Shown here: positions 51,333 to 63,193 of the stretch, piece after piece
Position numbering within the stretch: the stretch's first letter is position 1
Layout of the letters: each line of letters opens with the position of its first letter
Assembly (NCBI RefSeq): GCF_013344685.1
Contig: NZ_CP050137.1
Location: 3,837,001 to 3,901,000 of the forward strand
Origin: Sphingomonas sp. CL5.1
Lineage (GTDB): Bacteria; Pseudomonadota; Alphaproteobacteria; Sphingomonadales; Sphingomonadaceae
Reading direction: 5' to 3'
Length of the DNA: 64,000 nt
Notes under the pieces: generated by a model
What the model saw: the letters and a program-made list of their open reading frames with translations, nothing else
Database searches by the model: none
What the model was told of the DNA's origin: nothing
Made by a program: the position numbers and the translations under genes

Positions 51333-51543
51333 CAATCCCCTTTCCAAGCCATTGCCGTCTCCTGCGGCCTTCCGGTGTTTCGGGTCAAGCACGGCGCCGG
51401 TCAAGCTCCCGGCGGCCACGGTCACGCCCGGCGGCGCGCAAACTCATCGTGTGGGCGAAAGGCCGGGCGGTCGCGCTCACGCCGTCGGCAAGCTCGGGAC
51501 CGACGCGCCGTGAAACGCCGTTGCGGTCGCGCGGCACGCCTTC

Positions 51544-52818
51544 TCAGCCGTCCAGATCCACCAGCTTTTCCCGATCGGTGACGAGCGAATTGCGCGCGCG
51601 CCAGATCAGCCACGCCCCGACGAAACCCAGCGGCATCACGATGCTCAGGCCGATCCTGAGGCTGTGCGTGGGATCGCCGCCGACCGCATCGCTCAGCGCG
51701 CCCGCGAGCCACGGCCCGCCGACCGCGCCGAGCAGGTTGACCGCGAGCATCCCCAGCGCCGTGCCGGTCGCGCGGATACGGTCCGGCAGCAGGTGCTGGA
51801 GCGCCACCACCACACCGACCGACCAGCCGCCGCCGAGCAGCCCGCACGGCACCGCCAGCCAGCGCGCGACGCCCAACCCAGGCGTCCAGGTGACGATCAC
51901 GATCAGCGCGGTCGCCGCGGCTAGCGCGAGCGCGGCGAGGCGGAGCGGCGCGGTGGCGTCGCGCTTAGAGGAGCGGTCCGCGAGCGCGCCGAAGAACAGC
52001 ATGCCGACCAGCCCCGCGATGCCGAACGCCAGCCCGAACAGCGTGCTCGCCTGCTTGATCGGCAGCGCATAGGCGCGCGCGAACAGCGTCGGCCCCCATA
52101 GCCCGAATGAAAGCCCGGACAGCACGCCCAGCGCCATCCCCGCCATCATCGCGCGATAGCTCGATATTCGCAGCAATTGCGCGGAGAGGGCGCCCAGCCG
52201 GGGCGGCTTCGTCTCCGCATGCAGGACGATGCGGCGCGGCTCGCGGATCAGCAGCAACGCGACCAGCCCGATCGCCAGCCCGCTCGCGCCCATCACGATG
52301 AAGGGGTAGCGCCACGTCGCGTTCGCCGCGAGCGCGGGGCCGGCGACATAGCCCAGAGTCTGCCCGATATAGGTGTTCAGTCCCATGATCGCGAAGGCGC
52401 GGCCACGCTGCTCGGGCACGAAATAGGCCGCGATCAGCGCATAGGCCGGCGCCTGGAACGCCGCCTCGCCGATCCCGACGCCGACGCGCGCGCCGGCCAG
52501 CGTCCACGGCCCTTGCGCCAGTCCGGAAGCGGCGGTGAACGCGCTCCACACCATGCAGCCGACGACGATGATCACGATACGCGACATGCGATCCGCCGCG
52601 CGCGCGATCGGGATCGCCAGCAATGAGTAGAGCAAGGCGAACGCCGGCCCCATGAGCAGCCCCATGAAGCCGTCGCCGACCCTGAATTCCGCCTTGATCG
52701 GCTCGACCAGCCCCGCGAGCAGGAACCGGTCGCCCTGATTGAACAGGCCGATGCCCAGCAACAGGAACAGCACGACCCATTTGTTGCTGAGCCGGGGAGC
52801 GGCCACGACGCGCGTCAA
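51544..52818 (-). CDS. MFS transporter
   Basis: A major-facilitator protein of about 424 residues with about 12 hydrophobic helices (RLSNKWVVLFLLLGIGLFNQ; the DRMSR and GxxxDR-type loop in the first half). The start is unsure. TTG 52818 overlaps the SDR stop as TTGA, while GTG 52806 would remove four residues; neither has a clear ribosome binding site. It resembles spinster-type exporters common in sphingomonad catabolic clusters. The role may be uptake or export of an intermediate. Confidence 0.82.
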   Translation of the reverse strand: MTRVVAAPRLSNKWVVLFLLLGIGLFNQGDRFLLAGLVEPIKAEFRVGDGFMGLLMGPAFALLYSLLAIPIARAADRMSRIVIIVVGCMVWSAFTAASGLAQGPWTLAGARVGVGIGEAAFQAPAYALIAAYFVPEQRGRAFAIMGLNTYIGQTLGYVAGPALAANATWRYPFIVMGASGLAIGLVALLLIREPRRIVLHAETKPPRLGALSAQLLRISSYRAMMAGMALGVLSGLSFGLWGPTLFARAYALPIKQASTLFGLAFGIAGLVGMLFFGALADRSSKRDATAPLRLAALALAAATALIVIVTWTPGLGVARWLAVPCGLLGGGWSVGVVVALQHLLPDRIRATGTALGMLAVNLLGAVGGPWLAGALSDAVGGDPTHSLRIGLSIVMPLGFVGAWLIWRARNSLVTDREKLVDLDG

Positions 52819-53576
52819 TCGCGCATCTGCATCCCCCCGTTGACGTGCCATACCTGCCCGTTGACCCATTCGCCGTCCTCCGATGCGAGAAACGTCACCG
52901 CCGCAGCGATATCGTCCGGTTTGCCCAGCCGCCGATGCGGCACCCGGCGGAGGCTCTGCTCCACCTGCTCCGCCGTCAGATGTTCCTTGACCGCTTCGGT
53001 CAGCACCACGCCGGGGCAGATCACATTGGCGCGGATGCCCTGCTTGCCCCAGCGCGTCGCGACATGCCGCGCGAGCGCGTGGATGCTGCTCTTTGCCATC
53101 GGATAGGCGACCTGCCACGCGCTGCCGCCCGATGCCGCACCTGACGAGGTGTAGATCATCGCGCCGCCGCCGCGCTCCAGAAGCGCCGGCAGCGCCGCCT
53201 GCGTCGCGATCAGATGGCTTCTGGAGTTGATCGCGACTGATTTGTCGAACACCTCCAGCGGGCAATCGAGCGCATCGACGTCGCCCTGTGTCCCGCCGGC
53301 GAGATTGGAGTGATAGAAATCCAGCCCGCCGAATTCGGAGACCGCCGCCGCCACGATCGCGGCTTGCGATTCCGGCGAGGTGCCGTCGAGCGGCACGCCG
53401 ATCGCCTTGCCGCCGTGCGCGCGGATATCGGCGGCCACTTCCTCCGCCCATTCGCCGGCGATATCGCCGATCACGACCGACGCCCCCTCCGCGCCGAGCC
53501 GTCGTGCCGTCGCCGCGCCGATCCCGCGACCGCCACCGGCGACGATACCGACCTTGCCCGTCAATCCGCGCATCAT
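52815..53576 (-). CDS. SDR family oxidoreductase
   Basis: A 253-residue SDR with GGGRGIG, YPMAK and Ser in YTSSGAASG; the NNAG motif is changed to SNLAG. GAAGG lies 6 nt before ATG 53576. First gene of a two-gene unit with the MFS transporter, downstream of a TonB receptor gene and its terminator. Confidence 0.88.
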   Translation of the reverse strand: MMRGLTGKVGIVAGGGRGIGAATARRLGAEGASVVIGDIAGEWAEEVAADIRAHGGKAIGVPLDGTSPESQAAIVAAAVSEFGGLDFYHSNLAGGTQGDVDALDCPLEVFDKSVAINSRSHLIATQAALPALLERGGGAMIYTSSGAASGGSAWQVAYPMAKSSIHALARHVATRWGKQGIRANVICPGVVLTEAVKEHLTAEQVEQSLRRVPHRRLGKPDDIAAAVTFLASEDGEWVNGQVWHVNGGMQMRD

Positions 53577-53586
53577 GTCATGCCTT

Positions 53587-53631
53587 CAAAAAACGGGGCG
53601 CGATCCGTGAGGGATCGGCGGATCGCGCCCC
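53587..53631 (-). terminator. Rho-independent terminator after TonB receptor 2
   Basis: A perfect 13-bp stem (53595-53607 with 53619-53631) around an 11-nt loop is followed on the minus strand by a T6 run (53593-53588). It lies 10 bp beyond the receptor stop. Confidence 0.9.
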
Positions 53632-53640
53632 TGGCCCACC

Positions 53641-56193
<2,553 letters not shown>

Positions 56194-56256
56194 CTGTTCT
56201 CTCCTAAGCAAGGCGCGGACCCGCCGCGCCATTGATCGGCGCGCACTTTCTCGATT

Positions 56257-56286
56257 TGCGTAATCAATGTCAATATGAATTACGAA
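56257..56286. promoter_or_regulatory. TGCGTA-N18-TACGaA operator, copy 3
   Basis: TGCGTA at 56257-56262 and TACGAA (one mismatch) at 56281-56286, spacer 18. TTGACA lies inside the spacer on the minus strand. It is upstream of the TonB receptor gene. Confidence 0.5.
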
Positions 56287-56363
56287 AATAGCATAATACT
56301 ATGACATTTCTGCCCCAGTTGCGTTCCGTACCCGTCGTCAGTCGAGCAACTTGCGCCTTTCGC

Positions 56364-57839
56364 TCAGACAGTCGCGCGGCGAGCCGCCCAGGGCGCGGCC
56401 AGCTCCAGTTGCGCGGCAAGGCGCAACAGCAGCGCCTCCTCCGCGTAGCGCGCGGTGAACATCACCCCGATCGGCAGACCGCTCGCCGACATGCCGAGCG
56501 GCACCGACATGCTCGGCTGGCCGGTGCCGTTATAGACGCCGGTGAAGGCGGCGAAGGTGCTCGCCACCCTGCCCCAGGTCTCGAAATCGGTGGTCGGCGT
56601 CAGGCTGATCGCGCCGATCTCCAGCGGCAGGGTGCCGATCGTGGGGGACAGGATCACGTCGTAATCCGCCATGAAGCCGGCCAGCCTCACCGCGATTTCC
56701 TGCACCGTCGCATTGGCGCGGGCGAAATCCACGCCGGTGGTGCTCCGCCCGTAATCGACGAAACGGAGCGTGATCGGCTCCACCAGGTCCGTCCCGAGCG
56801 TCTTGCCGAGCGCGGCGGCGCGCTGCTCGCAATCGGCGGCGACCGAGGCGGCGATCAGCACGAACGAGGCTTGCCCGTAAGCGGCGGCGTCGATCGGCGG
56901 CGCGGCTTCCTCGACGATATGGCCGAGACTCTCGCACAGGCGCGCGGCGGCGCGCGTCGCCTCGACGCATTCGGGATCGACCGGCGTGCCGGACGGCGCC
57001 GTGGTCGTCAGTGCGATGCGCAGCCGCCCCGGATCGCGCCCGACCTGCGAGAGGAAGGTTTCGGCCGGCGCCGGCGCGCCGTAGCGCGAGCCGGGTTCGA
57101 TGCCGTGCGTCGCATCGAGGATCGCCGCGGAGTCGCGCACGCTCCGCGTTACCGCATGATGCGCCGAGAGACCGCCCCACCCCTCGGTGCGCGCCGGCCC
57201 CATCGGCACGCGGCCCCGGCTCGGCTTTAGCCCGAACAGGCCGCAGCAGGAAGCGGGAATGCGGATCGAGCCGCCGCCATCGGTGGCGTGCGCCGCCGGG
57301 ACCACGCCGGCCGCCACCGCCGCCGCCGCGCCGCCCGACGAGCCGCCGGCGATATGCACCGGGCTCCACGGATTGCGCGTCACGCCGCACAGGGCGGATT
57401 CGGTCGTACCGGTCAGGCCGAACTCAGGCGTGGTGGTCTTGCCGAAGATCACCATGCCCGCGCGCTCGATCCGGTGCACCAGCTCCGACGTCCGCGTCGC
57501 GCGATTGCCGCGCCAGAGGCGGCTGCCGTTCTCGGTCAGTTCGCCCTCGATATAGGTGTTGAGGTCCTTGAGCAGCCACGGCACGCCCGCCAGCGGCCCA
57601 TCCGGCACGCCACGCACGACCGTCGCGCGGGCGTAGTTGTAATGACGCTGCGCCATGAAGTTGAACTGCGGATCGCGCGCCTCGGCGCGGGAAATCGCGG
57701 CCTCCAGCAGCTCGGCCGGGGAAACCTCCCTGGCCTTCACCAGCGCCGCGAGGCCGAGCGCGTCCTGCTCGTCGAGCAGGCGCTCGATACCAACGGGCGA
57801 CGGCGCGCCCGCCCCGGATTGCGGCATGTCGTCCGCCAC
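56364..57839 (-). CDS. amidase signature family protein
   Basis: A 491-residue amidase with the Ser-cisSer-Lys triad: Lys91 (WLLKDLN), Ser168 region (GGSSGG) and Ser191 (DGGGSIRIPA). It is most like 6-aminohexanoate cyclic-dimer hydrolase (NylA)-type amidases. It hydrolyses an amide or lactam, possibly after nitrogen-containing side-chain conjugation. The start is GTG 57839, or ATG 57827. It is last in a five-gene minus-strand run from the ligase gene at 63080. Confidence 0.9.
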   Translation of the reverse strand: MADDMPQSGAGAPSPVGIERLLDEQDALGLAALVKAREVSPAELLEAAISRAEARDPQFNFMAQRHYNYARATVVRGVPDGPLAGVPWLLKDLNTYIEGELTENGSRLWRGNRATRTSELVHRIERAGMVIFGKTTTPEFGLTGTTESALCGVTRNPWSPVHIAGGSSGGAAAAVAAGVVPAAHATDGGGSIRIPASCCGLFGLKPSRGRVPMGPARTEGWGGLSAHHAVTRSVRDSAAILDATHGIEPGSRYGAPAPAETFLSQVGRDPGRLRIALTTTAPSGTPVDPECVEATRAAARLCESLGHIVEEAAPPIDAAAYGQASFVLIAASVAADCEQRAAALGKTLGTDLVEPITLRFVDYGRSTTGVDFARANATVQEIAVRLAGFMADYDVILSPTIGTLPLEIGAISLTPTTDFETWGRVASTFAAFTGVYNGTGQPSMSVPLGMSASGLPIGVMFTARYAEEALLLRLAAQLELAAPWAARRATV

Positions 57840-57843
57840 GCGC

Positions 57844-58989
57844 CTAGCTCGCGACCTTCAGCGGCTCGACCTTGCCCGCATCCGGGCCGCCGTCGGGCTT
57901 GGCGTAGAAGCGGCTGTAATGGCGCCGGAATTGCGGGATCGGGCCGTCGCCGTCGCAGATGATCGGATTCGGCTCGAACCGCTGCCGGTCCCACACCACC
58001 TTGTCCTGATCGAACTGCTTGCAGATGTCCTTTATCATCGCGCGGGCGAGGCCGGCCATCGGCCCCTCGGTCTGCGACTTAGGCTGCGTGAAGCAGAAGC
58101 GCGCATGGATATGGTCCTGCTCCACCGGCGTCAGGCAGGCGACCAGCAGCGTCTCGGAAATGCCGGTAAAACGCGTCCAGTTCTGGCCCGGCCCGACCGT
58201 GTCGAACGAGATGCAGCCGTCAACCTCGCCCTGCGGCGTGCCCATCTTGGCGCGGACATCGGCGCCGCGTCCCCAGTCGCTCCAGCGCATCTCCGCCTTG
58301 GGCATGTTGGCGGTGCCGTGGATGAACTGGAAATGCGCGAAATCGACTCCGTTCTCCGCCATGTTTTGCAAGCTGCCCCAGACGTTCCACTCATAGACCT
58401 CGAAATCGGTCCACTCGGGATTGCTCGCCTCGGGCAATTCGACGACTTCCCACAGCGGCGCGACGTCCTGCGGGTGATACCACATCCAGACCCAGCGATT
58501 GGCTTCCTTGACGTGCCATGTGCGCGTGCACTTGCGCTTCACCTGCGGCGGGATCGCGCGGGCATACGGGATTTCCTTCACCACGCCTTCCTCACCGTCA
58601 TAGCGCCAGGCGTGGAACGGGCATTCCAGCAGGTTGCCGCTCACCCGCCCGCCATGACCGAGATGCGCGCCGAGATGCTTGCAATAAGCGTCGAGCATCC
58701 GCACCCGGCCGTCCATGCCGCGCCAGATCGCGAGATCGGTCGAGAAATAGCGTAGCGGCTTGGCGACGCCCGCCTCCAGCTCGCTCGACAGCATCACCGG
58801 ATACCAGCCGAACGGGAAGCCCATGTCGAGGTTGCGCTCCTTGACCGACGGGCGGTTCTTCACTTCCGCCACGCGCCAGTCGATCAGTTCCTGCCCCTTC
58901 AGCTTCTCCAGCACCTGCCACACCGCGACGGGGGGGACGCGCGCATCGACGGGGGCGCTTTTTTCCTTTTCGGCATCGGACATCGTCAT
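57844..58989 (-). CDS. Rieske non-heme iron oxygenase alpha subunit, KshA-like
   Basis: A 381-residue oxygenase. Cys103/His105 (CKHLGAHL) and Cys123/His126 (CPFHAW) bind the [2Fe-2S] cluster; Asp216, His219 and His224 in ENGVDFAHFQFIHG mark the iron site. CPFHAW instead of CPYHGW separates it from the first Rieske protein. The ATG overlaps the amidohydrolase stop (ATGA). No electron-transfer partner gene is nearby. Confidence 0.92.
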   Translation of the reverse strand: MTMSDAEKEKSAPVDARVPPVAVWQVLEKLKGQELIDWRVAEVKNRPSVKERNLDMGFPFGWYPVMLSSELEAGVAKPLRYFSTDLAIWRGMDGRVRMLDAYCKHLGAHLGHGGRVSGNLLECPFHAWRYDGEEGVVKEIPYARAIPPQVKRKCTRTWHVKEANRWVWMWYHPQDVAPLWEVVELPEASNPEWTDFEVYEWNVWGSLQNMAENGVDFAHFQFIHGTANMPKAEMRWSDWGRGADVRAKMGTPQGEVDGCISFDTVGPGQNWTRFTGISETLLVACLTPVEQDHIHARFCFTQPKSQTEGPMAGLARAMIKDICKQFDQDKVVWDRQRFEPNPIICDGDGPIPQFRRHYSRFYAKPDGGPDAGKVEPLKVAS

Positions 58990-59858
58990 TCTCCCAAACC
59001 AAAGACCTTGATGGCGTTCTCGCGCAGGAATTTCGGCCACACCTCGTCCTTGAACGGCACGTTCGGCATGTCGGCGAAGATGCGATCGAGGCTCATCCCC
59101 ATCGGGAAATATCCGGCGTAGATGATCTTGTCGGCGCCGCGCGTGTTGGCGTAGTCGATGATCGCCTTCGGATAATGTTTCGGCGCGAAGGCGCTGGTCG
59201 AATAATAAAGGTTCGGCCATTTCAGCATCAGCTTCACCGCCAATGCTTCCCACGGCTCCGCGCCGTGGCGCATCACCACCTTGAGGTCCGGGAAGAACCA
59301 GCACACCTCGTCGAGATGCTCGACCTTCTGCGTCTCCATCGGAATGCGCGGGCCGGGGATACCCGCGTTGAGCAGGATCGGCAGGCCGAGCTCCGCCGCG
59401 CAAGTATAGAGCGGGAACATATATTTGTGGTTGATCGCCACCTGCGGCAGCGTGCCCGAGGGGAACACGCTGATCGCGGACAGACCCACCTCCTGATGGA
59501 TGCGCTTGATCCGCCGCACCTCGTCCACCCCGTTATTGGGGTTGCACGGCAGGTCGAAGAAGAAGCGATCGGGATAGCGTTCCTTAGCGCGGCGCGAGGT
59601 GTCGTTGTCGTTCCAGCCGACCAGCGCCTTCTCGATGTTGAAACGGTCCATCTGGTCGACCGTCCATTTGACGAAATCGTCGACCTTGCCGGTCTCCGGG
59701 ATGTCCTTGAACATATATTGCGCGGGCATCGCGAACTGGTCGCGCGACTGCGCGTCCTTCAACAACGGGCGGAAGCTGTCGAACCAGTCGCCGCGATCCT
59801 CCGCGTGAGGGATGCCGAGCATACAGTCGATGATCTTAATATCGTTGGGCATGGGCAT
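58986..59858 (-). CDS. amidohydrolase-2 family protein with altered metal site
   Basis: A 290-residue TIM-barrel protein (IPGPRIPMETQKVEHLDEV in parts). The canonical HxH near the N-terminus is absent (IIDCMLGIPH), and the final Asp motif GSDYP is replaced by AGYFPMG, while a His remains in VVMRHGAEPW. Metal-dependent hydrolysis or decarboxylation by the usual mechanism is therefore doubtful. Encoded between the ligase and Rieske genes in a tightly coupled operon (1-bp gap and ATGA overlap). Confidence 0.82.
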   Translation of the reverse strand: MPMPNDIKIIDCMLGIPHAEDRGDWFDSFRPLLKDAQSRDQFAMPAQYMFKDIPETGKVDDFVKWTVDQMDRFNIEKALVGWNDNDTSRRAKERYPDRFFFDLPCNPNNGVDEVRRIKRIHQEVGLSAISVFPSGTLPQVAINHKYMFPLYTCAAELGLPILLNAGIPGPRIPMETQKVEHLDEVCWFFPDLKVVMRHGAEPWEALAVKLMLKWPNLYYSTSAFAPKHYPKAIIDYANTRGADKIIYAGYFPMGMSLDRIFADMPNVPFKDEVWPKFLRENAIKVFGLGE

Positions 59859-59859
59859 G

Positions 59860-61491
59860 TCATCGGTCTCCCGCGAGTTGCGGCCAGAGTGAACGGAGTT
59901 GTGCCTTGTCGACCTTGCCGAGGCCGTTGCGCGGCAGGGTCACGGTGGAGATACCGACGCGGACGGGCGCCTTGTAGCGCGCGAGATGCTCGCCGACGTG
60001 ATGGCGGACCTTGTCCTCGTCCAGCCCCTCGCCCACCACCACCGCGACGAGCCGCTCGCCGAGCCGCTCGTCGGGCAGGCCGAAGGCGGCGCATTCGACA
60101 AGCTCGGGGATCAGGCTCAGCACCCGCTCCACCTCGGCGCAATAGATGTTCTCGCCGCCGGAGATCACCATGTCCTTCTTGCGGTCGACGATGAACAGGT
60201 AGTTCTCGTCATCGACGTAACCGATGTCGCCGGTGCGCAGCCAGCCGTCCGGGCCGAGCACGGCGGCGGTTTCCTCCGGGCGGTTCCAATAGCCCTGCAT
60301 CACGGTCGGCCCGCGCACGACGATCTCGCCCGCCTCGCCCGGCGGCAGCGCCGCGCCGTCCGGCCCTTCGATGCGCACTTCGTAGAGGTCGAGGACGCGG
60401 CCGGTCGCGGCGCGGCGGCGGATGAAATCCTCGCCCACCGCCATCGCCACGGTGCCGGACGTCTCGGTCATGCCATAGCCGGTGCCCATCGCCGCGTTGG
60501 GACAACGCTCACGGATCGCATCGAGCAGGTTGATCGGCAGCGCCTGCCCGCCCGACGCGATATTGGTCAGCGAGGACAGGTCAGCGTCCGCCAGCCGCGC
60601 GCGGTGCAGCACGTCCCACAACATCGTCGGCACGCCGCTGAACATCGAGATGCGCTCCGCCTCGATCAGCCGCAGCGCCTCCTCCGCATCCCAGCGGCGC
60701 ATGATGACCACCTTGCCGCCCGTGAGCAGCGGCGTGAGGAAATTGGCGACCAGCCCCGAGATGTGGAACAGGGGATAGACCAGCAGCACCGCCGCCTGCG
60801 GCCGCCCGACCATCAGAGCCTCGGGCGCGACGCCCATCTTCCGCGCGACATCGTGGAGCACCATCAGCCCGGAAAGCTGCACGCCCATCAGCGCCGTCAC
60901 CATATTGCCGTGGGTCAGCACCGCGCCCTTCACCCGGCCGGTGGTGCCGGAGGTGAACAGCACCGTCGCCGGATCGTCCCGCCCGCGCGCCGGCGGCACG
61001 AAATCCGCGCCGCCTTCGAGCGGAAAATCCTTCGCCTCCAGGATATCGCCGTCATAACCGGACTGGCGCAGCAGCTCCGCCCGCTCGCGATCGGCGAGCA
61101 CGAGGGGCGGCGCGAAATCCTCCACCGCCGCGCGCAATTCGGCCGGCGCGCCGCGGCTGTTGACCAGCACGGCCACGCCGCCCGCGCGCATCACCGCGAG
61201 GAAGGCGACCATCCACGCCGCGCGGTTGCGCATGCAGATCACGACATGCTCGCCCGGCGTGACCGGCAGTGCCGCCGCCAGCGCGTCGCGCCGCGCGAAC
61301 ACGTCGTCGAAGCTCAGCCGCGCGTCGCCCTCGACCACGAAGGTCGCAGCCCCATGGCGCCGCCCGCTCTCGATCAGCATGTCGAGGCTGGCGGGCGCGT
61401 TGACGAAGCGGCGCATCCCGTCCTGCTCGCCGATCGCGAAGGGTGTGCCGGGGGCGGTGAGTTGCGCGACGGTTGGATCAATAGTGCTCAT
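59860..61491 (-). CDS. AMP-forming acyl-CoA ligase
   Basis: A 543-residue adenylate-forming enzyme. The P-loop is TVLFTSGTTGRVKGAVLTHGN, followed by the core GYGMTETSG, WLRTGDIGYVDDENY and the C-terminal NGLGKVDK Lys. It activates a carboxylic acid as acyl-AMP, then acyl-CoA. The ATG overlaps the upstream ligase stop by ATGA. Two adjacent ligases suggest two different acid intermediates or substrates of differing chain length. Confidence 0.93.
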   Translation of the reverse strand: MSTIDPTVAQLTAPGTPFAIGEQDGMRRFVNAPASLDMLIESGRRHGAATFVVEGDARLSFDDVFARRDALAAALPVTPGEHVVICMRNRAAWMVAFLAVMRAGGVAVLVNSRGAPAELRAAVEDFAPPLVLADRERAELLRQSGYDGDILEAKDFPLEGGADFVPPARGRDDPATVLFTSGTTGRVKGAVLTHGNMVTALMGVQLSGLMVLHDVARKMGVAPEALMVGRPQAAVLLVYPLFHISGLVANFLTPLLTGGKVVIMRRWDAEEALRLIEAERISMFSGVPTMLWDVLHRARLADADLSSLTNIASGGQALPINLLDAIRERCPNAAMGTGYGMTETSGTVAMAVGEDFIRRRAATGRVLDLYEVRIEGPDGAALPPGEAGEIVVRGPTVMQGYWNRPEETAAVLGPDGWLRTGDIGYVDDENYLFIVDRKKDMVISGGENIYCAEVERVLSLIPELVECAAFGLPDERLGERLVAVVVGEGLDEDKVRHHVGEHLARYKAPVRVGISTVTLPRNGLGKVDKAQLRSLWPQLAGDR

Positions 61492-63080
61492 GCGGTGCCT
61501 GCAAGCTCCTTCGCCCAGCGATAATCCTGTTTGCCGGCGGGCGAGCGCTTCACCGCATCGACCCACACCAGCGCCTTGGGCACCTTGTAGCCGGCGAGCC
61601 GCCGCTTCAGGTGCGCCGAAACCTCCTCAAACGACGGCTGCGCCACGCCCGCGCGGCGCGAGACGATCCCCACCACGCGCTCGCCCCAGCGCGCGTCCTT
61701 CTGCCCGGCAACCACCGCGTCGAGGATCGCGGGATGGGTGCGCAGCGCGGTCTCCACCTCCTCGGGAAAGACCTTCTCGCCGCCGGTGTTGATGCAGGTC
61801 GATCCACGGCCGAGCATGGTGATCTTCCCGTCGGAGTCGAGCCGGCCGCTGTCGCCGCTCACCGCCCACAGCCGCCCGCCGATCATGCGGAATGTTTCCG
61901 CCGTCTTCACCGGATCGCCGTAATAGCCGACCGGCGTGTGGCCGCTGCGCGCGATCAGCCCGGTCTCGCCCGTGCTCGCAAGGCGATCGCCGACCACCAC
62001 CTGCTGGTTCTCGTTGGCGGGCAGACGCATCATGCCCTCGCCGCTCGCCTCCGCCATGCCGGAGATGCCCGTCTCGCTCGATCCCATGCCGTCGGTGATC
62101 GTGGCGTGCGGCGGCAGCTTCGCCCTGATATCTGCCTTGACGTGCGCGGAGAACACCGCGCCGCCCGATCCGAAATTCACGATATGCGCGAGGTTCCAGC
62201 GATCGGGGTGCGCGTAGAGCGCATCGCGCAGCGGCACCGCCATCGCGTCGCCGACGATCGCGATGATGTTGACCTGCTCGCGCTCCACCTTGTCCCAGAT
62301 CGCCTCGGGGTCGAAGTGGCGGACCGGATCGAGCACGATGGTCAGCCCGCCGAGCAGCGCCGACCAGCTTCCCCAGGTCGCCGCCCCGTGCATCAATGGC
62401 GCGATCGGGAAGAAGCGCAGGGGATGCCCCTCGCGCGCGCGGACGGCGATATCCTCCGGCGCGGCGATCGGCCCGGCGGGGTGGAAATGCCCTCCACCGC
62501 CCAGGCAGCCGAACAGGAACGCCTTGTGCGGCCACATCACGCCCTTCGGCATCCCCGTTGTGCCGCCGGTGTAGATCAGGACGATATCGTCCTCGCTCCG
62601 CTCGAAACCCGTGCGCGGCGCGGTGCGGAGCAGGTCGTCGTAACGCTCCGATCCGGCGATATCCTCGCCCGACCCGTCCTCCACAGCGACCGTCGCCTTG
62701 AGCTTCGGCAGGTCGCCGCGAATCGCGCGCAATACGGGCGCGAACTCCGCGCCGTGGATCACCGCCGCCGCATCGGCATTGTCGAGCAGGTAGCGCAGTT
62801 CCTCGGCGCGATAGCGATAGTTGATGTTGAACGGCACCGCCCCGCATTTCATCGCCGCGAGGAACGCTTCCAGATATTCCGGCCCGTTCATCAGATAGAG
62901 GCCGACCGTCGCCCCCCGCCCGATCCCGCGATCGGCCAGCGCCGTGGCGAGCCGGTCGGCGCGATCGTTCAGCCCGGCATAGCTGATCGCGCCGCCGTCA
63001 TGCCGGATCGCGATCCGGTCGCCCACCGCGCCGGCGACGATCTCGAACAGATCGGCTAGGTGGAATTGCGCGGCCATCAT
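61488..63080 (-). CDS. AMP-forming acyl-CoA synthetase, FadD19-like
   Basis: A 530-residue ligase. The P-loop is LIYTGGTTGMPKGVMWPHKA, the C-terminal catalytic Lys is in SPAGKQDYRW, and VSGDSGRLDSDG replaces the common TGD core. GVMWPHKAF is typical of the actinobacterial/sphingomonad steroid or terpenoid side-chain ligase branch; this is recalled, not computed. Two ATG codons follow GAGAGG directly. First gene of the five-gene operon, operator copy 4 just upstream. Confidence 0.92.
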   Translation of the reverse strand: MMAAQFHLADLFEIVAGAVGDRIAIRHDGGAISYAGLNDRADRLATALADRGIGRGATVGLYLMNGPEYLEAFLAAMKCGAVPFNINYRYRAEELRYLLDNADAAAVIHGAEFAPVLRAIRGDLPKLKATVAVEDGSGEDIAGSERYDDLLRTAPRTGFERSEDDIVLIYTGGTTGMPKGVMWPHKAFLFGCLGGGGHFHPAGPIAAPEDIAVRAREGHPLRFFPIAPLMHGAATWGSWSALLGGLTIVLDPVRHFDPEAIWDKVEREQVNIIAIVGDAMAVPLRDALYAHPDRWNLAHIVNFGSGGAVFSAHVKADIRAKLPPHATITDGMGSSETGISGMAEASGEGMMRLPANENQQVVVGDRLASTGETGLIARSGHTPVGYYGDPVKTAETFRMIGGRLWAVSGDSGRLDSDGKITMLGRGSTCINTGGEKVFPEEVETALRTHPAILDAVVAGQKDARWGERVVGIVSRRAGVAQPSFEEVSAHLKRRLAGYKVPKALVWVDAVKRSPAGKQDYRWAKELAGTA

Positions 63081-63130
63081 CCTCTCTCGTTTGACGCGAT
63101 CGGCGGGTTTCGCCGATGAAATTCTTTATT

Positions 63131-63160
63131 TGCGTAACATTACTTCTCATACATTACGCA
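63131..63160. promoter_or_regulatory. TGCGTA-N18-TACGCA operator, copy 4
   Basis: TGCGTA at 63131-63136 and TACGCA at 63155-63160, spacer exactly 18 bp, 50 bp before the ligase start. The minus-strand half GTTACGCAAAT faces the gene. Confidence 0.55.
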
Positions 63161-63193
63161 TTTATGCAAGCGCCCCGCGACCGGCCGGCGGTT

